Shown one piece after another: positions 25,862 through 35,273 of a stretch of 64,000 bases of DNA. This stretch comes from an uncultured Hyphomicrobiales bacterium (GTDB lineage Bacteria; Pseudomonadota; Alphaproteobacteria; Rhizobiales; Ancalomicrobiaceae), in contig CAIYYN010000013.1 in the NCBI GenBank assembly GCA_903930435.1, positions 1-64,000 of the forward strand. Direction: 5' to 3'. Made by a program: the position numbers and the translations under genes. How positions within the stretch are numbered: the stretch's first letter is position 1; each line of letters starts with the position of its first letter. The notes beneath the pieces are model-generated. The model searched no databases, had not been told where the DNA came from, and worked only from the letters and a program-made list of their open reading frames with translations.

Positions 25862-27535
25862 ATGACAGTCAGACAGTCGGATTTCACGCCCATCATCGAT
25901 CTCGTCCGCGAGAAGGGCATCGGCCCGGTCCGCGAACAGCGGCCGGCCTATGTCGATCTCCTGCCGCCGTGCAACAGCGCTTGCCCAGCCGGTGAAAATA
26001 TCCAGGCCTGGCTGGATCTGGCCCAGGCCGGAAAATACCAGCGGGCCTGGGAGACGATCCTAGCGGACAATCCATTCCCCGCCGTCCACGGCCGTGTCTG
26101 CTATCATCCATGTGAGACAGGTTGTAACCGGACGCAGGTCGATAGCGCCGTCAGTATTCATGCGGTCGAGCGCTTTCTCGGCGATCTCGCCACCAAAAAC
26201 GGTTGGACGGTGCCTGCTCCGGCGCCTTCGACCGGCAAACGCGTGCTCGTCGTCGGCGGCGGTCCGAGCGGTTTGTCGGCGGCCTATCATCTGGCGCGAA
26301 AGGGCCATGCGGTCGAGATCCGCGATGCCGGCCCACTGCCCGGCGGCATGCTGCATTTCGGCATCCCCGCATACCGATTGCCGCGCGACGACCTGATGGC
26401 GGAAATCGCCCGGATCGAGGCGATGGGCGTCAAAATCACGCTCAACCACAAGGTCACCGACGTGCTGGCCGAACAGGCGGAGGGTGGCTTCGACGCCGTG
26501 TTCATTGCCATCGGGACCCAAATCGGCAAGCGCATCAATATTCCCGCCCGCGATGCCGCTCACGTTTTTACCGCGATCAACCTGCTACGCGACGTGGATA
26601 GCGGAGCGGCCCCGAAACTTGGCCGCCGCGTTGTCGTCTACGGCGCTGGCAATACGGCCATGGACGCCGCCCGAACGGCACGGCGGCTTGGCGCGGAAGA
26701 GGCGCTGATCGTGTTCTTCATGGATCGCGACCACATGGAGGCGCACGACTTCGAGGCGGAAGAAGCGCTCTCCGAGGGCATCAAAATCAAGTGGTTGAGC
26801 AGCATCCACGATATCGACGCGACCCAAATCACCGTCGAACGCATGGTGATGGATGCGGACGGCAAGCCCCAGCCGACCGGCGAATACGAAACATTGAAGG
26901 CGGATTCAGTGGTGCTTGCGCTGGGTCAGCGCGCCGACAGCGGCTTCCTTAAAGGCATTCCCGGCATCGTCTTCAAGGCGGATGACACCGTCATCGTCGA
27001 TAGTGGCATGATGACCGGGCACGCGGGGATTTTCGCCGGCGGCGACATGGTCCCCGGCGATCGGACTGTGACGTCTGCCGTCGGTCACGGCAAAAAGGCC
27101 GCCCGCCACATCGACCGCTGGCTTGGCGGGGAACCAGCCATCATTCCGGCGCCCAAACATTCGCTGGCAACCTTCGATCTGCTGCATCTGCCGATCTATA
27201 CCGACGCCCCCGTCTCCATCCAGTCGGAACTGTCGCTGGAGGATCGGCTCGGGCATGGCTTCGTCGAGACGACAGCCGGCCTGTCAGAGGCCGAGGCGCT
27301 GTTTGAGGCAAAGCGCTGTTTGTCCTGCGGCAACTGCTTCGAATGCGACCAGTGCTTCGCGGCGTGCCCGGAGCAGGCGATCGACAAGCTCGGGCCGGGC
27401 AAGCGCTACGCCTACAACTTCGATCTCTGCACCGGCTGTGCGGTCTGTTTCGAGCAGTGCCCCTGCCACGCCATCGAAATGGTCCCGGAGCCCGTCGCCG
27501 TCTCGGCAACCTTTCGATTGGAGCATCGGCTATGA
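25862..27535 (+). CDS. GltD-like NAD(P)H oxidoreductase with extra C-terminal 2[4Fe-4S] ferredoxin domain
   Basis: A 557-residue protein. The N-terminal Cys-rich Fer4_20 domain has 'CNSACPAGENIQAW' and 'CYHPCETGC'. The FAD site 'GGGPSGLSAAYHLA' is near residue 130, the NAD(P)H site 'GAGNTAMDAARTARRLG' near 260, and two [4Fe-4S] motifs lie at about 488-535 ('CLSCGNCFECDQCFAACP', 'CTGCAVCFEQCPC'). It resembles the glutamate synthase small-subunit family. Its TGA overlaps the nifJ start, so it most likely moves electrons between NAD(P)H and the pyruvate oxidoreductase or its ferredoxin. ATG 25862 is chosen over 25826 because AGGA precedes it. No glutamate synthase large subunit is near. Confidence 0.88.
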   Translation: MTVRQSDFTPIIDLVREKGIGPVREQRPAYVDLLPPCNSACPAGENIQAWLDLAQAGKYQRAWETILADNPFPAVHGRVCYHPCETGCNRTQVDSAVSIHAVERFLGDLATKNGWTVPAPAPSTGKRVLVVGGGPSGLSAAYHLARKGHAVEIRDAGPLPGGMLHFGIPAYRLPRDDLMAEIARIEAMGVKITLNHKVTDVLAEQAEGGFDAVFIAIGTQIGKRINIPARDAAHVFTAINLLRDVDSGAAPKLGRRVVVYGAGNTAMDAARTARRLGAEEALIVFFMDRDHMEAHDFEAEEALSEGIKIKWLSSIHDIDATQITVERMVMDADGKPQPTGEYETLKADSVVLALGQRADSGFLKGIPGIVFKADDTVIVDSGMMTGHAGIFAGGDMVPGDRTVTSAVGHGKKAARHIDRWLGGEPAIIPAPKHSLATFDLLHLPIYTDAPVSIQSELSLEDRLGHGFVETTAGLSEAEALFEAKRCLSCGNCFECDQCFAACPEQAIDKLGPGKRYAYNFDLCTGCAVCFEQCPCHAIEMVPEPVAVSATFRLEHRL

Positions 27536-30500
27536 ACGTCGCAACCCCCGTTTTAGCCAAAGTCGCCGCGACCGGGACGAGTCCCGCAGCAGGCGTCACG
27601 CCAGCCACGGATCGCCGCGATACCGGTGCTGCGGAGAGGGCGACGATGGATGGCAATACTGCCGTCGCCTATGTCGCCTATCGGGTCAATGAGGTCTGCG
27701 CGATCTACCCGATCACGCCGTCGTCGACGATGGCAGAGCTGGCGGATGAATGGGCCTCGCAGGGGCTCAAGAATATCTGGGGCGGTGTCCCGATCGTGCA
27801 AGAAATGCAGAGCGAGGGCGGCGCTGCGGGCGCGGTGCATGGTGCCCTCCAGTCGGGCGCGCTGACGACGACCTTCACGTCGTCGCAGGGGCTGCTGCTG
27901 ATGCTGCCGAACATGTTCAAGATCGCCGGGGAACTGACATCGACGGTCTTCAATGTGGCGGCACGGTCCGTCGCCACGCAGGCGCTGTCGATTTTCGGCG
28001 ACCATTCCGACGTGATGGCGATCCGCTCGACCGGCTTTGCCTTGCTTGCGTCGGCGTCCGTCCAGGAAGCGCACGACATGGCGCTGATCGCGCAAGCCGC
28101 GACGCTGGAATCCCGTGTCCCCTTCATGCATTTCTTCGACGGATTTCGCACGTCGCACGAACTCAACACACTCTCGATCATTCCCGACGCCTCGATCCGG
28201 GCGATGATCCGCGACGATCTCGTCCGCGCGCATCGGGCCAGAGCGCTGAACCCGGAACACCCGGTCATGCGCGGCACGGCGCAAAATCCGGATACGTTCT
28301 TCCAGGCACGCGAAGCCAGCAATCTCTTCTATCTCGCAACGCCGGCCATCGTGGAAAAGGCCATGGCCGATTTCGCGGGACTGACGGGACGGACCTACAA
28401 GTTGTTCGACTACAGCGGCGCCGTCGATGCCGATCGCGTCATCGTCATCATGGGGTCGGCCGCCGAGACGGCTCTGGAAACGGCGGTCTTCCTCAACGCC
28501 GCTGATCCGCATACCAAGCTCGGCGTTCTGCATGTTCACCTGTATAGGCCGTTCTCCGTCGAGCATTTTCTTGCAGCGCTGCCGGTAACGACCAAAGCGA
28601 TTGCGGTCCTCGACCGGACCAAAGAGCCGGGCAGCACAGGCGAGCCGCTTTACCTCGATTGCCTCGCCGCGATGATGCAGGGCTCTGCGTCCGGCGCGGT
28701 GGCGTCAGTCCCGAGGGTGGTCGGCGGGCGCTATGGTCTGTCGTCGAAGGATTTCACGCCGGCAATGGCCAAGGCGGTCTTCGACGAACTGTCAAAGCCA
28801 AAACCGCTGAACAGCTTTACGGTCGGCATCAACGATGATGTCACCCATCTGAGCCTGTCGTTCGATCCGACGTTTACAATCGAGGCGGCCGATGTCGTTC
28901 GGGCCGTCTTCTATGGCCTCGGATCTGACGGAACAGTCGGCGGCAACAAGGGCAGCGTTAAGATCCTCGCCGAAAACGGCGACCGCTATGCCCAGGGCTA
29001 TTTCGTCTACGACTCGCACAAATCAGGGGCGCAAACGCTCTCGCATCTGCGCTTCGGGCCGAACCCGATCCATGCGCCCTATCTGATCGCGGCGGCGAGC
29101 TTCGTCGCCTGCCATCAATTCGGCTTTCTTGAGAAGGTTGACGTCCTGTCTCTTGCCGCGCCGGGCGCCACCTTTTTGCTGAATTGCCCTTATGAGCCCG
29201 AGGACACCTGGAACCATCTGCCGCGCTCGGTACAGCAGGAGATCATCGACAAGCATCTCCAGCTTTACGTCATCGACGCTTCCAAGGTCGCACGCGAAAC
29301 CGGGCTCGGCGGTCGCGTCAACACGGTCCTGCAGACGTGCTTCTTTGCACTCTCGGGCGTCCTGCCGCGCGACGAGGCGATCGGCCGCATCAAGCACATG
29401 ATCGAGAAGACCTACGGCAAGAAGGGCGACAGCGTCGTCAAGGAAAACTTCGCGGCCGTCGACCAGACGCTGGCGAAGCTGCGCCAGGTCTCCATCCCGA
29501 TCTCGGCCACCAGCAGCTTCGAGCGCCCGCCGATCGTGTCTCCCGCCGCGCCAGCCTTTGTGCAACGTCTCACAGCTGAGATCATGGCCGGCCATGGCGA
29601 AGCGCTTCCTGTCAGTGCGATGCCGATCGATGGAACCTTCCCCACGGGCACGTCGGCCTGGGAAAAGCGCAACATCGCCGACGAAGTGCCGATCTGGGAG
29701 ACGGACCTCTGCATCCAGTGCGGTCAGTGCGCGATCGTCTGCCCGCACGCCGTCATCCGCGCCAAATTCTATGATGACGACAAGCTGCACGATGCGGCGT
29801 TGCCGGCGCCTGCGTCGTTCAAATCGGCACCGGTCAACGCACGCGGCTATCCGGAGGCCCGCTTCACGCTTCAGTTTTACATGGAGGATTGCACGGGTTG
29901 CGGTATCTGCGTCGAGGTCTGTCCTTCGCACAGCCCGCGCGCGCCCAACACCAAGGCGATCAACATGGTGCCCAAGGCCCCGGTGCTGGAGGCCGAGAAA
30001 GCCAATATTGCCTTTTTCGAGACCTTGCCGGTCAACGATCGGTCCCGCGTCGACTTTGCCAATGTGCGGGGCATCCAGTTCCTGGAGCCATTGTTCCAGT
30101 TCTCCGGCGCCTGCGCCGGCTGCGGCGAGACGCCATACCTCAAGCTTCTCTCACAGCTATTCGGCGACCGCGCGCAGATCGCCAACGCCACCGGCTGTTC
30201 GTCGATCTACGGCGGCAATCTGCCTGTGACGCCCTGGTCCAAAAACGCCGATGGTCGAGGCCCGGCCTGGTCGAACTCGCTGTTTGAGGACAATGCCGAA
30301 TTCGGTCTTGGCTTCCGTCTTGCCGCGGACATGCATGTGGCGATGGCCGAGCGACTGCTGCGGGAATTGAGCCCGCAGATCGGCAGCGAGTTGGTCGAGG
30401 CCATCCTGTCGGCGCCGCAGATCCGCGAATCCGAGATCCTGATGCAGCGCGGCCATGTGGCCGAGCTGAAACGCCGGCTGACCACGCTCGGCGATCTGCC

Positions 30501-31236
30501 GGTGGCGCTCGATCTTCTGTCCGTCATCGATCACCTCGTCCGCCGCTCGATCTGGCTCGTGGGTGGCGACGGCTGGGCCTATGACATCGGCTATGGCGGC
30601 CTCGATCATGTGCTGGCCAGCGGGCGCGACGTGAACGTCCTCGTGCTCGATACGGAAGTCTATTCCAACACGGGCGGTCAGGCCTCGAAGGCGACCCCGC
30701 TCGGCGCTGTCGCCAAATTCGCGGCGGCCGGCAAACGGACGGCCCGCAAGGACCTCGGTCTCCAGGCAATCGCCTATGGCAACGTCTATGTCGCTCAGGT
30801 GGCGATGGGGGCCAACCCGCAGCAGACGCTGCTTGCCTTCCGCGAGGCAGAGGCCTGGCCCGGGCCATCACTGATCCTCGCCTACAGCCATTGTATCGCG
30901 CACGGCTTCGACCTCCGCTTCGGCATGAAGCAGCAGGATCTGGCAACCGCGTCAGGCTATTGGCCGCTGTTCCGCTTCAATCCGGCGATGGCGACGGCGG
31001 GCGAGGCGCCGTTCCAACTCGACAGTCCGCGACCGACGATCCCGCTGAAGGATTACGCCTACAATGAGCTTCGGTATCGCAGCCTTGCCAGCACTAGGCC
31101 GAAAGACGCCGAGGACCTGCTGACCATGGCGCAGGTCGCGGTTCGGGAGAAATACGCCCAGTACGAGGCGCTGAGCCAGCGCGACGGCAGCCGGTTCCAC
31201 CCGGACGCCCGCACTTCAGCGACCGAAAAGGTTTGA
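27532..31236 (+). CDS. nifJ: Pyruvate:ferredoxin (flavodoxin) oxidoreductase, single-chain
   Basis: A 1234-residue homodimeric-type PFOR: pyruvate + CoA gives acetyl-CoA + CO2 + reduced ferredoxin/flavodoxin. The N-terminal pyruvate-binding domain contains 'AVAYRVNEVCAIYPITPSS'-type sequence ('VAYRVNEVCAIYPITPSST'). Two [4Fe-4S] motifs lie near 726-800 ('CIQCGQCAIVCPH', 'CTGCGICVEVCPSHSP'), a third cluster is indicated by 'CAGCGET' near 860, and the thiamine-diphosphate site 'GDGWAYDIGYGGLDHVL' is near 1012. The ATG overlaps the upstream stop (ATGA). The first ~38 residues are an unusual Ala/Thr-rich extension. Followed after 3 bases by the DHOD-like gene. Confidence 0.96.
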   Translation: MNVATPVLAKVAATGTSPAAGVTPATDRRDTGAAERATMDGNTAVAYVAYRVNEVCAIYPITPSSTMAELADEWASQGLKNIWGGVPIVQEMQSEGGAAGAVHGALQSGALTTTFTSSQGLLLMLPNMFKIAGELTSTVFNVAARSVATQALSIFGDHSDVMAIRSTGFALLASASVQEAHDMALIAQAATLESRVPFMHFFDGFRTSHELNTLSIIPDASIRAMIRDDLVRAHRARALNPEHPVMRGTAQNPDTFFQAREASNLFYLATPAIVEKAMADFAGLTGRTYKLFDYSGAVDADRVIVIMGSAAETALETAVFLNAADPHTKLGVLHVHLYRPFSVEHFLAALPVTTKAIAVLDRTKEPGSTGEPLYLDCLAAMMQGSASGAVASVPRVVGGRYGLSSKDFTPAMAKAVFDELSKPKPLNSFTVGINDDVTHLSLSFDPTFTIEAADVVRAVFYGLGSDGTVGGNKGSVKILAENGDRYAQGYFVYDSHKSGAQTLSHLRFGPNPIHAPYLIAAASFVACHQFGFLEKVDVLSLAAPGATFLLNCPYEPEDTWNHLPRSVQQEIIDKHLQLYVIDASKVARETGLGGRVNTVLQTCFFALSGVLPRDEAIGRIKHMIEKTYGKKGDSVVKENFAAVDQTLAKLRQVSIPISATSSFERPPIVSPAAPAFVQRLTAEIMAGHGEALPVSAMPIDGTFPTGTSAWEKRNIADEVPIWETDLCIQCGQCAIVCPHAVIRAKFYDDDKLHDAALPAPASFKSAPVNARGYPEARFTLQFYMEDCTGCGICVEVCPSHSPRAPNTKAINMVPKAPVLEAEKANIAFFETLPVNDRSRVDFANVRGIQFLEPLFQFSGACAGCGETPYLKLLSQLFGDRAQIANATGCSSIYGGNLPVTPWSKNADGRGPAWSNSLFEDNAEFGLGFRLAADMHVAMAERLLRELSPQIGSELVEAILSAPQIRESEILMQRGHVAELKRRLTTLGDLPVALDLLSVIDHLVRRSIWLVGGDGWAYDIGYGGLDHVLASGRDVNVLVLDTEVYSNTGGQASKATPLGAVAKFAAAGKRTARKDLGLQAIAYGNVYVAQVAMGANPQQTLLAFREAEAWPGPSLILAYSHCIAHGFDLRFGMKQQDLATASGYWPLFRFNPAMATAGEAPFQLDSPRPTIPLKDYAYNELRYRSLASTRPKDAEDLLTMAQVAVREKYAQYEALSQRDGSRFHPDARTSATEKV

Positions 31237-31239
31237 GCC

Positions 31240-32259
31240 ATGGATACCGATCTCACGTCAAACTATCTCGGCCTCACGCTTAGAAATCCGATCGTCGCCT
31301 CGGCTTCGCCCTTGTCGGCGACCGTCATCGGCGTTCGGCAACTGCATGCCACCGGGGCCGGCGCCATCGTGCTTCCCTCGTTGTTCGAGGAGCAAATCCG
31401 CCATGACATGCGGTCTACCGAACGGCTTTCCCAGGTGGGGTCGAATAGTTTCCCCGAGGCATCGTCGTATTTTCCTGACACTGTGAGGGATGATGGCGTC
31501 CCGCATCGCTATCTCGACCTGATTGCAGAGGCGCGCCACGCTGTCGATATTCCGATCATCGCCAGCCTCAACGGGACGACGGTCTCGGGCTGGGTCGACT
31601 ATGCCAGCCAGTTCGAAGCGGCCGGAGCGTCGGCGATTGAGCTGAATTTCTATCGGATTGCTTCCAGCCCGACCGCGACAGGCCCCGAGGTGGAAGCTGA
31701 TTGCATCGCGCTACTGAAGGCGGTGCGTGCCCGCGTCAAAATTCCGATCGCGATGAAGCTGCATCCGCATTTCTCGGCTTTCGGCGCCATGGCGCGCCAA
31801 CTCGATGCCGCCGGCGCCGACGGGCTTGTCCTCTTCAACCGTCTCTATCAGGCCGATATCGATCTTGTTCGCCTGGCGTGGACGAATGACGTCGCCTTGA
31901 GCCATCCGTCAGAGATCCGCCTCGGCCTGCTGTGGCTGTCGCAACTTTCCGGCCGGCTCTCACATGCGTCGCTGGCGGCAGGTTCGGGTGTCGAGACTGT
32001 TGACGAGGTCCTCAAGTACCTGCTGGCCGGTGCCGATGTCGTCATGACCGCATCGGCGCTATTGCGCCACGGTCCCGGACATATCCGCACGCTGCTGTCG
32101 GATCTGAAGACCTGGCTGGAGCTCCGCGACTTCAAGTCGGTCTCCGAGATCAGAGGGTTGATGGAAGCGACGCATCCGGTGACAGATACCGAGCGGCAGG
32201 AGCGTGGCGACTATATTCGTAGCCTCACGGGCTATCGTGGCCCCTATGTTCGCAGGTGA
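31240..32259 (+). CDS. Dihydroorotate dehydrogenase-like flavoprotein (PFOR-associated)
   Basis: A 339-residue FMN TIM-barrel protein ('LGLTLRNPIVASASPLS', 'IPIIASLNGTTVSGWVDYASQFEAAGASAIELNF', 'IPIAMKLHPHFSAFGAMARQLDAAGADGLVLFNR', 'GADVVMTASALLRHGPGHI'). It belongs to the DHOD/PreA superfamily but to a branch commonly linked to nifJ genes rather than pyrimidine synthesis. It ends the PFOR operon 3 bases after nifJ and converges on ackA with only 18 bases between. The reaction is unknown; a redox role with ferredoxin is inferred from context. Confidence 0.85.
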   Translation: MDTDLTSNYLGLTLRNPIVASASPLSATVIGVRQLHATGAGAIVLPSLFEEQIRHDMRSTERLSQVGSNSFPEASSYFPDTVRDDGVPHRYLDLIAEARHAVDIPIIASLNGTTVSGWVDYASQFEAAGASAIELNFYRIASSPTATGPEVEADCIALLKAVRARVKIPIAMKLHPHFSAFGAMARQLDAAGADGLVLFNRLYQADIDLVRLAWTNDVALSHPSEIRLGLLWLSQLSGRLSHASLAAGSGVETVDEVLKYLLAGADVVMTASALLRHGPGHIRTLLSDLKTWLELRDFKSVSEIRGLMEATHPVTDTERQERGDYIRSLTGYRGPYVRR

Positions 32260-32277
32260 GCCGACCGGGTCAGACAG

Positions 32278-33462
32278 TCATGCCGACAACAACGACGCCT
32301 GCGTGTGGCGGGCGATCATCAACTCCTCGTCCGTCGGCATGACGCGAATGTCGATCCGGCTCTCCTTGGCGCTGATGCATGTTGCGCCGCTGGCATTGAG
32401 GACCGGGTCGAGTTTCACGCCGAGCCAGGCGAGGCGATGGCAGACGCCAGCCCGAATTTCAGCCGAGTGCTGGCCGATACCCGCCGTGAAGATGAGGCCA
32501 TCCAATCCGCCGAGCGCGCTGACAAGCCCGCCGATCTCGCAGGCAATGCGATAGGTGAAGAGATCGATGGCACGCCGGGCATTTGGATCATCTGACGCCA
32601 GAAGAAGGCGAATGTCGCCGTTGATGCCGGAAACACCGAGAAGTCCGGAATGGCGGTAGAGCATGTCCTCGATATCGGGCAGGCTGTGCCCCAACCGCGC
32701 AAGGTAGAAGATCACGCCGGGATCGAGGCTGCCGCAGCGGGTCGACATCACCAAGCCATCAAGGGTGCTGAATCCCATGGTAGTCGCGATGCTCCGGCCA
32801 TTCTCGAGCGCGCAGAGGCTGGCACCGGACCCCAGATGCGCCACGATCACGCGGCCAGAGGCCAAACCAGGAGCTTCCAGCCTCAGTTCACCGGAAATAT
32901 ATTCGTACGACAGGCCATGGAAACCGAACCGGCGAACGCCTGCATCGGTAATCGTTTTTGGAACCGCCAGCGCCGTCGCCTCGGACGGCATCGTGTGGTG
33001 AAAGGCCGTATCGAAGCAGGTGACCTGCGTCAGGGCCGGACGAGCGGCGGCAATCGCGTGGATGGGCGCCAGATTATGGGGCAAATGCAGGGGATCAAGC
33101 GGTATCAGTTTGTCGAATGCCAGGAGCAGGTCCGGCGTCACGATGGCTGGCTCGATGTGTGCGTCACCGCCATGAACCACCCGATGGCCGATCGCAACGA
33201 GCTCTGACGATCCGAGGTGCGCGTTGGTCAACTCCAGCAGGACGTCGAGAACCCCAGCGAATGAGGGCGCGTCCGCTGCCGCCCAACGACGTTCCGAGAT
33301 GATCGCACCCGATGGGTCCAGCACCTGAAGATGCGGTGACGCCTCCAGATTCTCGATCTCGCCCTGTAACTGAAGAGATAGACCACCATCGGTGCCGAAG
33401 AGCGCGAACTTTATGCTGGAAGATCCCGCGTTCAGCGTCAAGATCGACTTTGCCTGGATCAT
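32278..33462 (-). CDS. ackA: Acetate kinase
   Basis: A 394-residue enzyme: acetyl-phosphate + ADP gives acetate + ATP. Family signatures are 'LTLNAGSSSIKFALF' at the N-terminus, 'HRVVHGG' (about 90), 'CFDTAFHHTMP' and 'RRFGFHGLSYEYIS'. 'VIVAHLGSGASLCALENGRSIATTMGFSTLDGLVMSTRCGSLDPG' and 'FTAGIGQHSAEIR' complete the set. Its ATG overlaps the pta stop by 4 bases. With pta and the convergent PFOR operon it completes an ATP-yielding acetate route. Confidence 0.97.
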   Translation of the reverse strand: MIQAKSILTLNAGSSSIKFALFGTDGGLSLQLQGEIENLEASPHLQVLDPSGAIISERRWAAADAPSFAGVLDVLLELTNAHLGSSELVAIGHRVVHGGDAHIEPAIVTPDLLLAFDKLIPLDPLHLPHNLAPIHAIAAARPALTQVTCFDTAFHHTMPSEATALAVPKTITDAGVRRFGFHGLSYEYISGELRLEAPGLASGRVIVAHLGSGASLCALENGRSIATTMGFSTLDGLVMSTRCGSLDPGVIFYLARLGHSLPDIEDMLYRHSGLLGVSGINGDIRLLLASDDPNARRAIDLFTYRIACEIGGLVSALGGLDGLIFTAGIGQHSAEIRAGVCHRLAWLGVKLDPVLNASGATCISAKESRIDIRVMPTDEELMIARHTQASLLSA

Positions 33463-34853
33463 GTGAACGCCCCCGATCGGGCCATCAGGACTGCAACCGC
33501 GCAGGACGCCAGACGCGCGCCTGCGCTATCGGCCCGACTGGTGAGGATAATCGGCACGCTCGCGCCAATCACAACGCCCGCGGCCTCCGCGCCGGCGAGA
33601 AACGTGAGTTGCTTGGCGAGCATGTTGCCTGCCTCGAGGTCAGGCACGACGACAATATCGGCTCGGCCGGCCACAGGTGAGACGATGCCCTTTTCCCTCG
33701 CGGCCGCCTCGTTGATTGCGTTGTCGAAGGCCAACGGACCATCGAGCGGACCGCCCGTGATCTGTCCCCGATCGGCCATCTTGCAGAGGGCGGCAGCGTC
33801 GAGTGTCGACGGGATCCGATCGTTGACGAGTTCCACCGCGGAAAGGATAGCGACGCGTGGCATCGCAACGCCCAGCAGATGCGCCAGGTGGATCGCGTTC
33901 TGAACAATATCGACCTTCTCGACGAGCGTGGGGATGATGTTGATGGCCGCATCCGTCACGAGAAGCAGACGTTCGTAATCGGGAACGTCGATCACGAAGA
34001 CATGACTGATCCGGCGCGTCGTCCTGAGGCCCGTTGTCGAAGCGATGACTGGATGCATCAAGACGTCCGTGTGCAAGTCGCCCTTCATAATCAGGCCAAC
34101 TTCTCCGGCGTGGACCATTTCCACTGCACGAGCCGCCGCCGCCGCCCCGTTCTGGGCATCGACGAGGCGACAGTTGGAAATGTCGATGTTGCCAAGCTTG
34201 GCAATGGAACCAATGATATCGGTCGGCCCAATCAATATGGGAACAATCAAGCCCGCGCGGCTGGCATCCAGGGCGCCGTGTAACGCCGCAGCATCCACCG
34301 GCATCACAACGGCTGTCGGTACCGGACTATCGTTTCCCGCGCGCGCAATGATCGACCTGAGCCTGTCGTGCCGTTCGACGCGGATGCGCGGCACGGCCGT
34401 TGTCGACTGAAGAAAGCCTACCTTGGGCGGGAGCACTTCGACCGATCCTGTCAAGATCGTGAGGTCGTTCTGATCGGTACATAAGCATTCGAAAGTTATC
34501 GACGTCGTCGCTTCATTTCGCGAGCTAAGCGTTATGCTCGCATTTATAATGCCTGCTATCTCAGGAGGTGAAATGAAATGCAAGTCTTGTCGCAAGATGC
34601 TGGAACCGGGACCCGGTAGCTTGGTTCCGATCAGAACTGACACAATGCCTGCCACCCAATTGGGCTGAACCAGGGTGGGGTCTGGTTCGCTCGCACGGAG
34701 GTGAACCGGTATATCTCTGAGACCGCCGATTGCAGCCTCGAATAGATCGAAATCGCGCTGGGCGACAACGTGAGACAGACGGGCGGTCTCGCCAACTTTC
34801 AACGTTTCGAAGGTACGAATATGAGAAGAATTGTCAGGGGAAATCGCATTCAT
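33459..34853 (-). CDS. pta: MaoC-like domain fused to phosphate acetyl/butyryltransferase
   Basis: A 464-residue two-domain protein. The N-terminal ~140 residues resemble a MaoC/hotdog hydratase ('TFETLKVGETARLSHVVAQRDFDLFEAAIG'). The C-terminal ~300 residues are a phosphotransacetylase ('GLIMKGDLHTDVLMHPV', 'RRISHVFVIDVP', 'ITDAAINIIPTL'-like 'VTDAAINIIPTL', 'GGPLDGPLAFDNAIN', 'ADIVVVPDLEAGNMLAKQLTFLAGAEAAGVVIGA'). This architecture is usually annotated bifunctional enoyl-CoA hydratase/phosphate acetyltransferase. It lacks the N-terminal regulatory domain of E. coli Pta. The start at 34853 is preferred over a long in-frame extension to 35036 that crosses the divergent control region. Confidence 0.92.
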   Translation of the reverse strand: MNAISPDNSSHIRTFETLKVGETARLSHVVAQRDFDLFEAAIGGLRDIPVHLRASEPDPTLVQPNWVAGIVSVLIGTKLPGPGSSILRQDLHFISPPEIAGIINASITLSSRNEATTSITFECLCTDQNDLTILTGSVEVLPPKVGFLQSTTAVPRIRVERHDRLRSIIARAGNDSPVPTAVVMPVDAAALHGALDASRAGLIVPILIGPTDIIGSIAKLGNIDISNCRLVDAQNGAAAAARAVEMVHAGEVGLIMKGDLHTDVLMHPVIASTTGLRTTRRISHVFVIDVPDYERLLLVTDAAINIIPTLVEKVDIVQNAIHLAHLLGVAMPRVAILSAVELVNDRIPSTLDAAALCKMADRGQITGGPLDGPLAFDNAINEAAAREKGIVSPVAGRADIVVVPDLEAGNMLAKQLTFLAGAEAAGVVIGASVPIILTSRADSAGARLASCAVAVLMARSGAFT

Positions 34854-35273
34854 CAATCGATACCTGTTCCAAAGACTTAGTTGAAAAACTTGAGCCTGTA
34901 GAAAAGCCCCGACCAGAAACCGCAGCGCGGTGCTTTGCGGTGGCCTGCTGGGATCGGCCATCGTCAGGTCCCGTCGATCCAGCCTATGCCGAATTGGTGT
35001 TCGCTCGCAGATCAGGGCGTATCTACGCATCTTCACGCGCGACGAAGCAGGATCGGAAACTACACATTTTCAGTTCGGCCACGTCGCCTAACGCGCCGGC
35101 GCTTCATCGTCCCAGCCAAGCAAACCCAAGCGGTTCGGTCGGTGCGTATATCCCGATTCTGTCGCCAGGACCTGCCTGTCAATTATCCTTTTACGTGGCC
35201 GTGCCGAGGAAACAGACAACGGTTTTTTCGAATGAAGCGAGCCGATCGTATCGACCGCCGAGGGGCTCGAAAA
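34854..35273. other. Divergent control region between pta-ackA and oleate hydratase
   Basis: About 420 bases with open frames running through on both strands but no recognisable protein. It contains the pta-facing box at 35047-35063. No separate box facing the oleate hydratase gene was recognised. Confidence 0.6.
35047..35063 (-). promoter_or_regulatory. GTAG-TTCCGA box upstream of pta-ackA
   Basis: Read on the minus strand: GTAGTTTCCGATCCTGC, 194 bases before the pta ATG and pointing at it. The GATCCTGC half is shared with the nnr and nodT boxes. Confidence 0.6.

Noticed and set aside
27343-27531. nifJ frame extending 63 codons upstream
   Set aside because: This is an out-of-frame reading of the FeS C-terminus of the upstream gene. 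The ATGA overlap at 27532 is the natural start.
31446-31468. Box-like TAGTTTCCCCGAGGCATCG inside the DHOD-like gene
   Set aside because: It lies within a well-conserved coding region, has an extra C in the core and no gene start follows, so it is probably chance.
34935-35273. Upstream extension of the oleate hydratase frame
   Set aside because: The extra ~110 residues are Arg-rich and not hydratase-like, and the region is a divergent promoter. ATG 35274 has GAGGGG in front.
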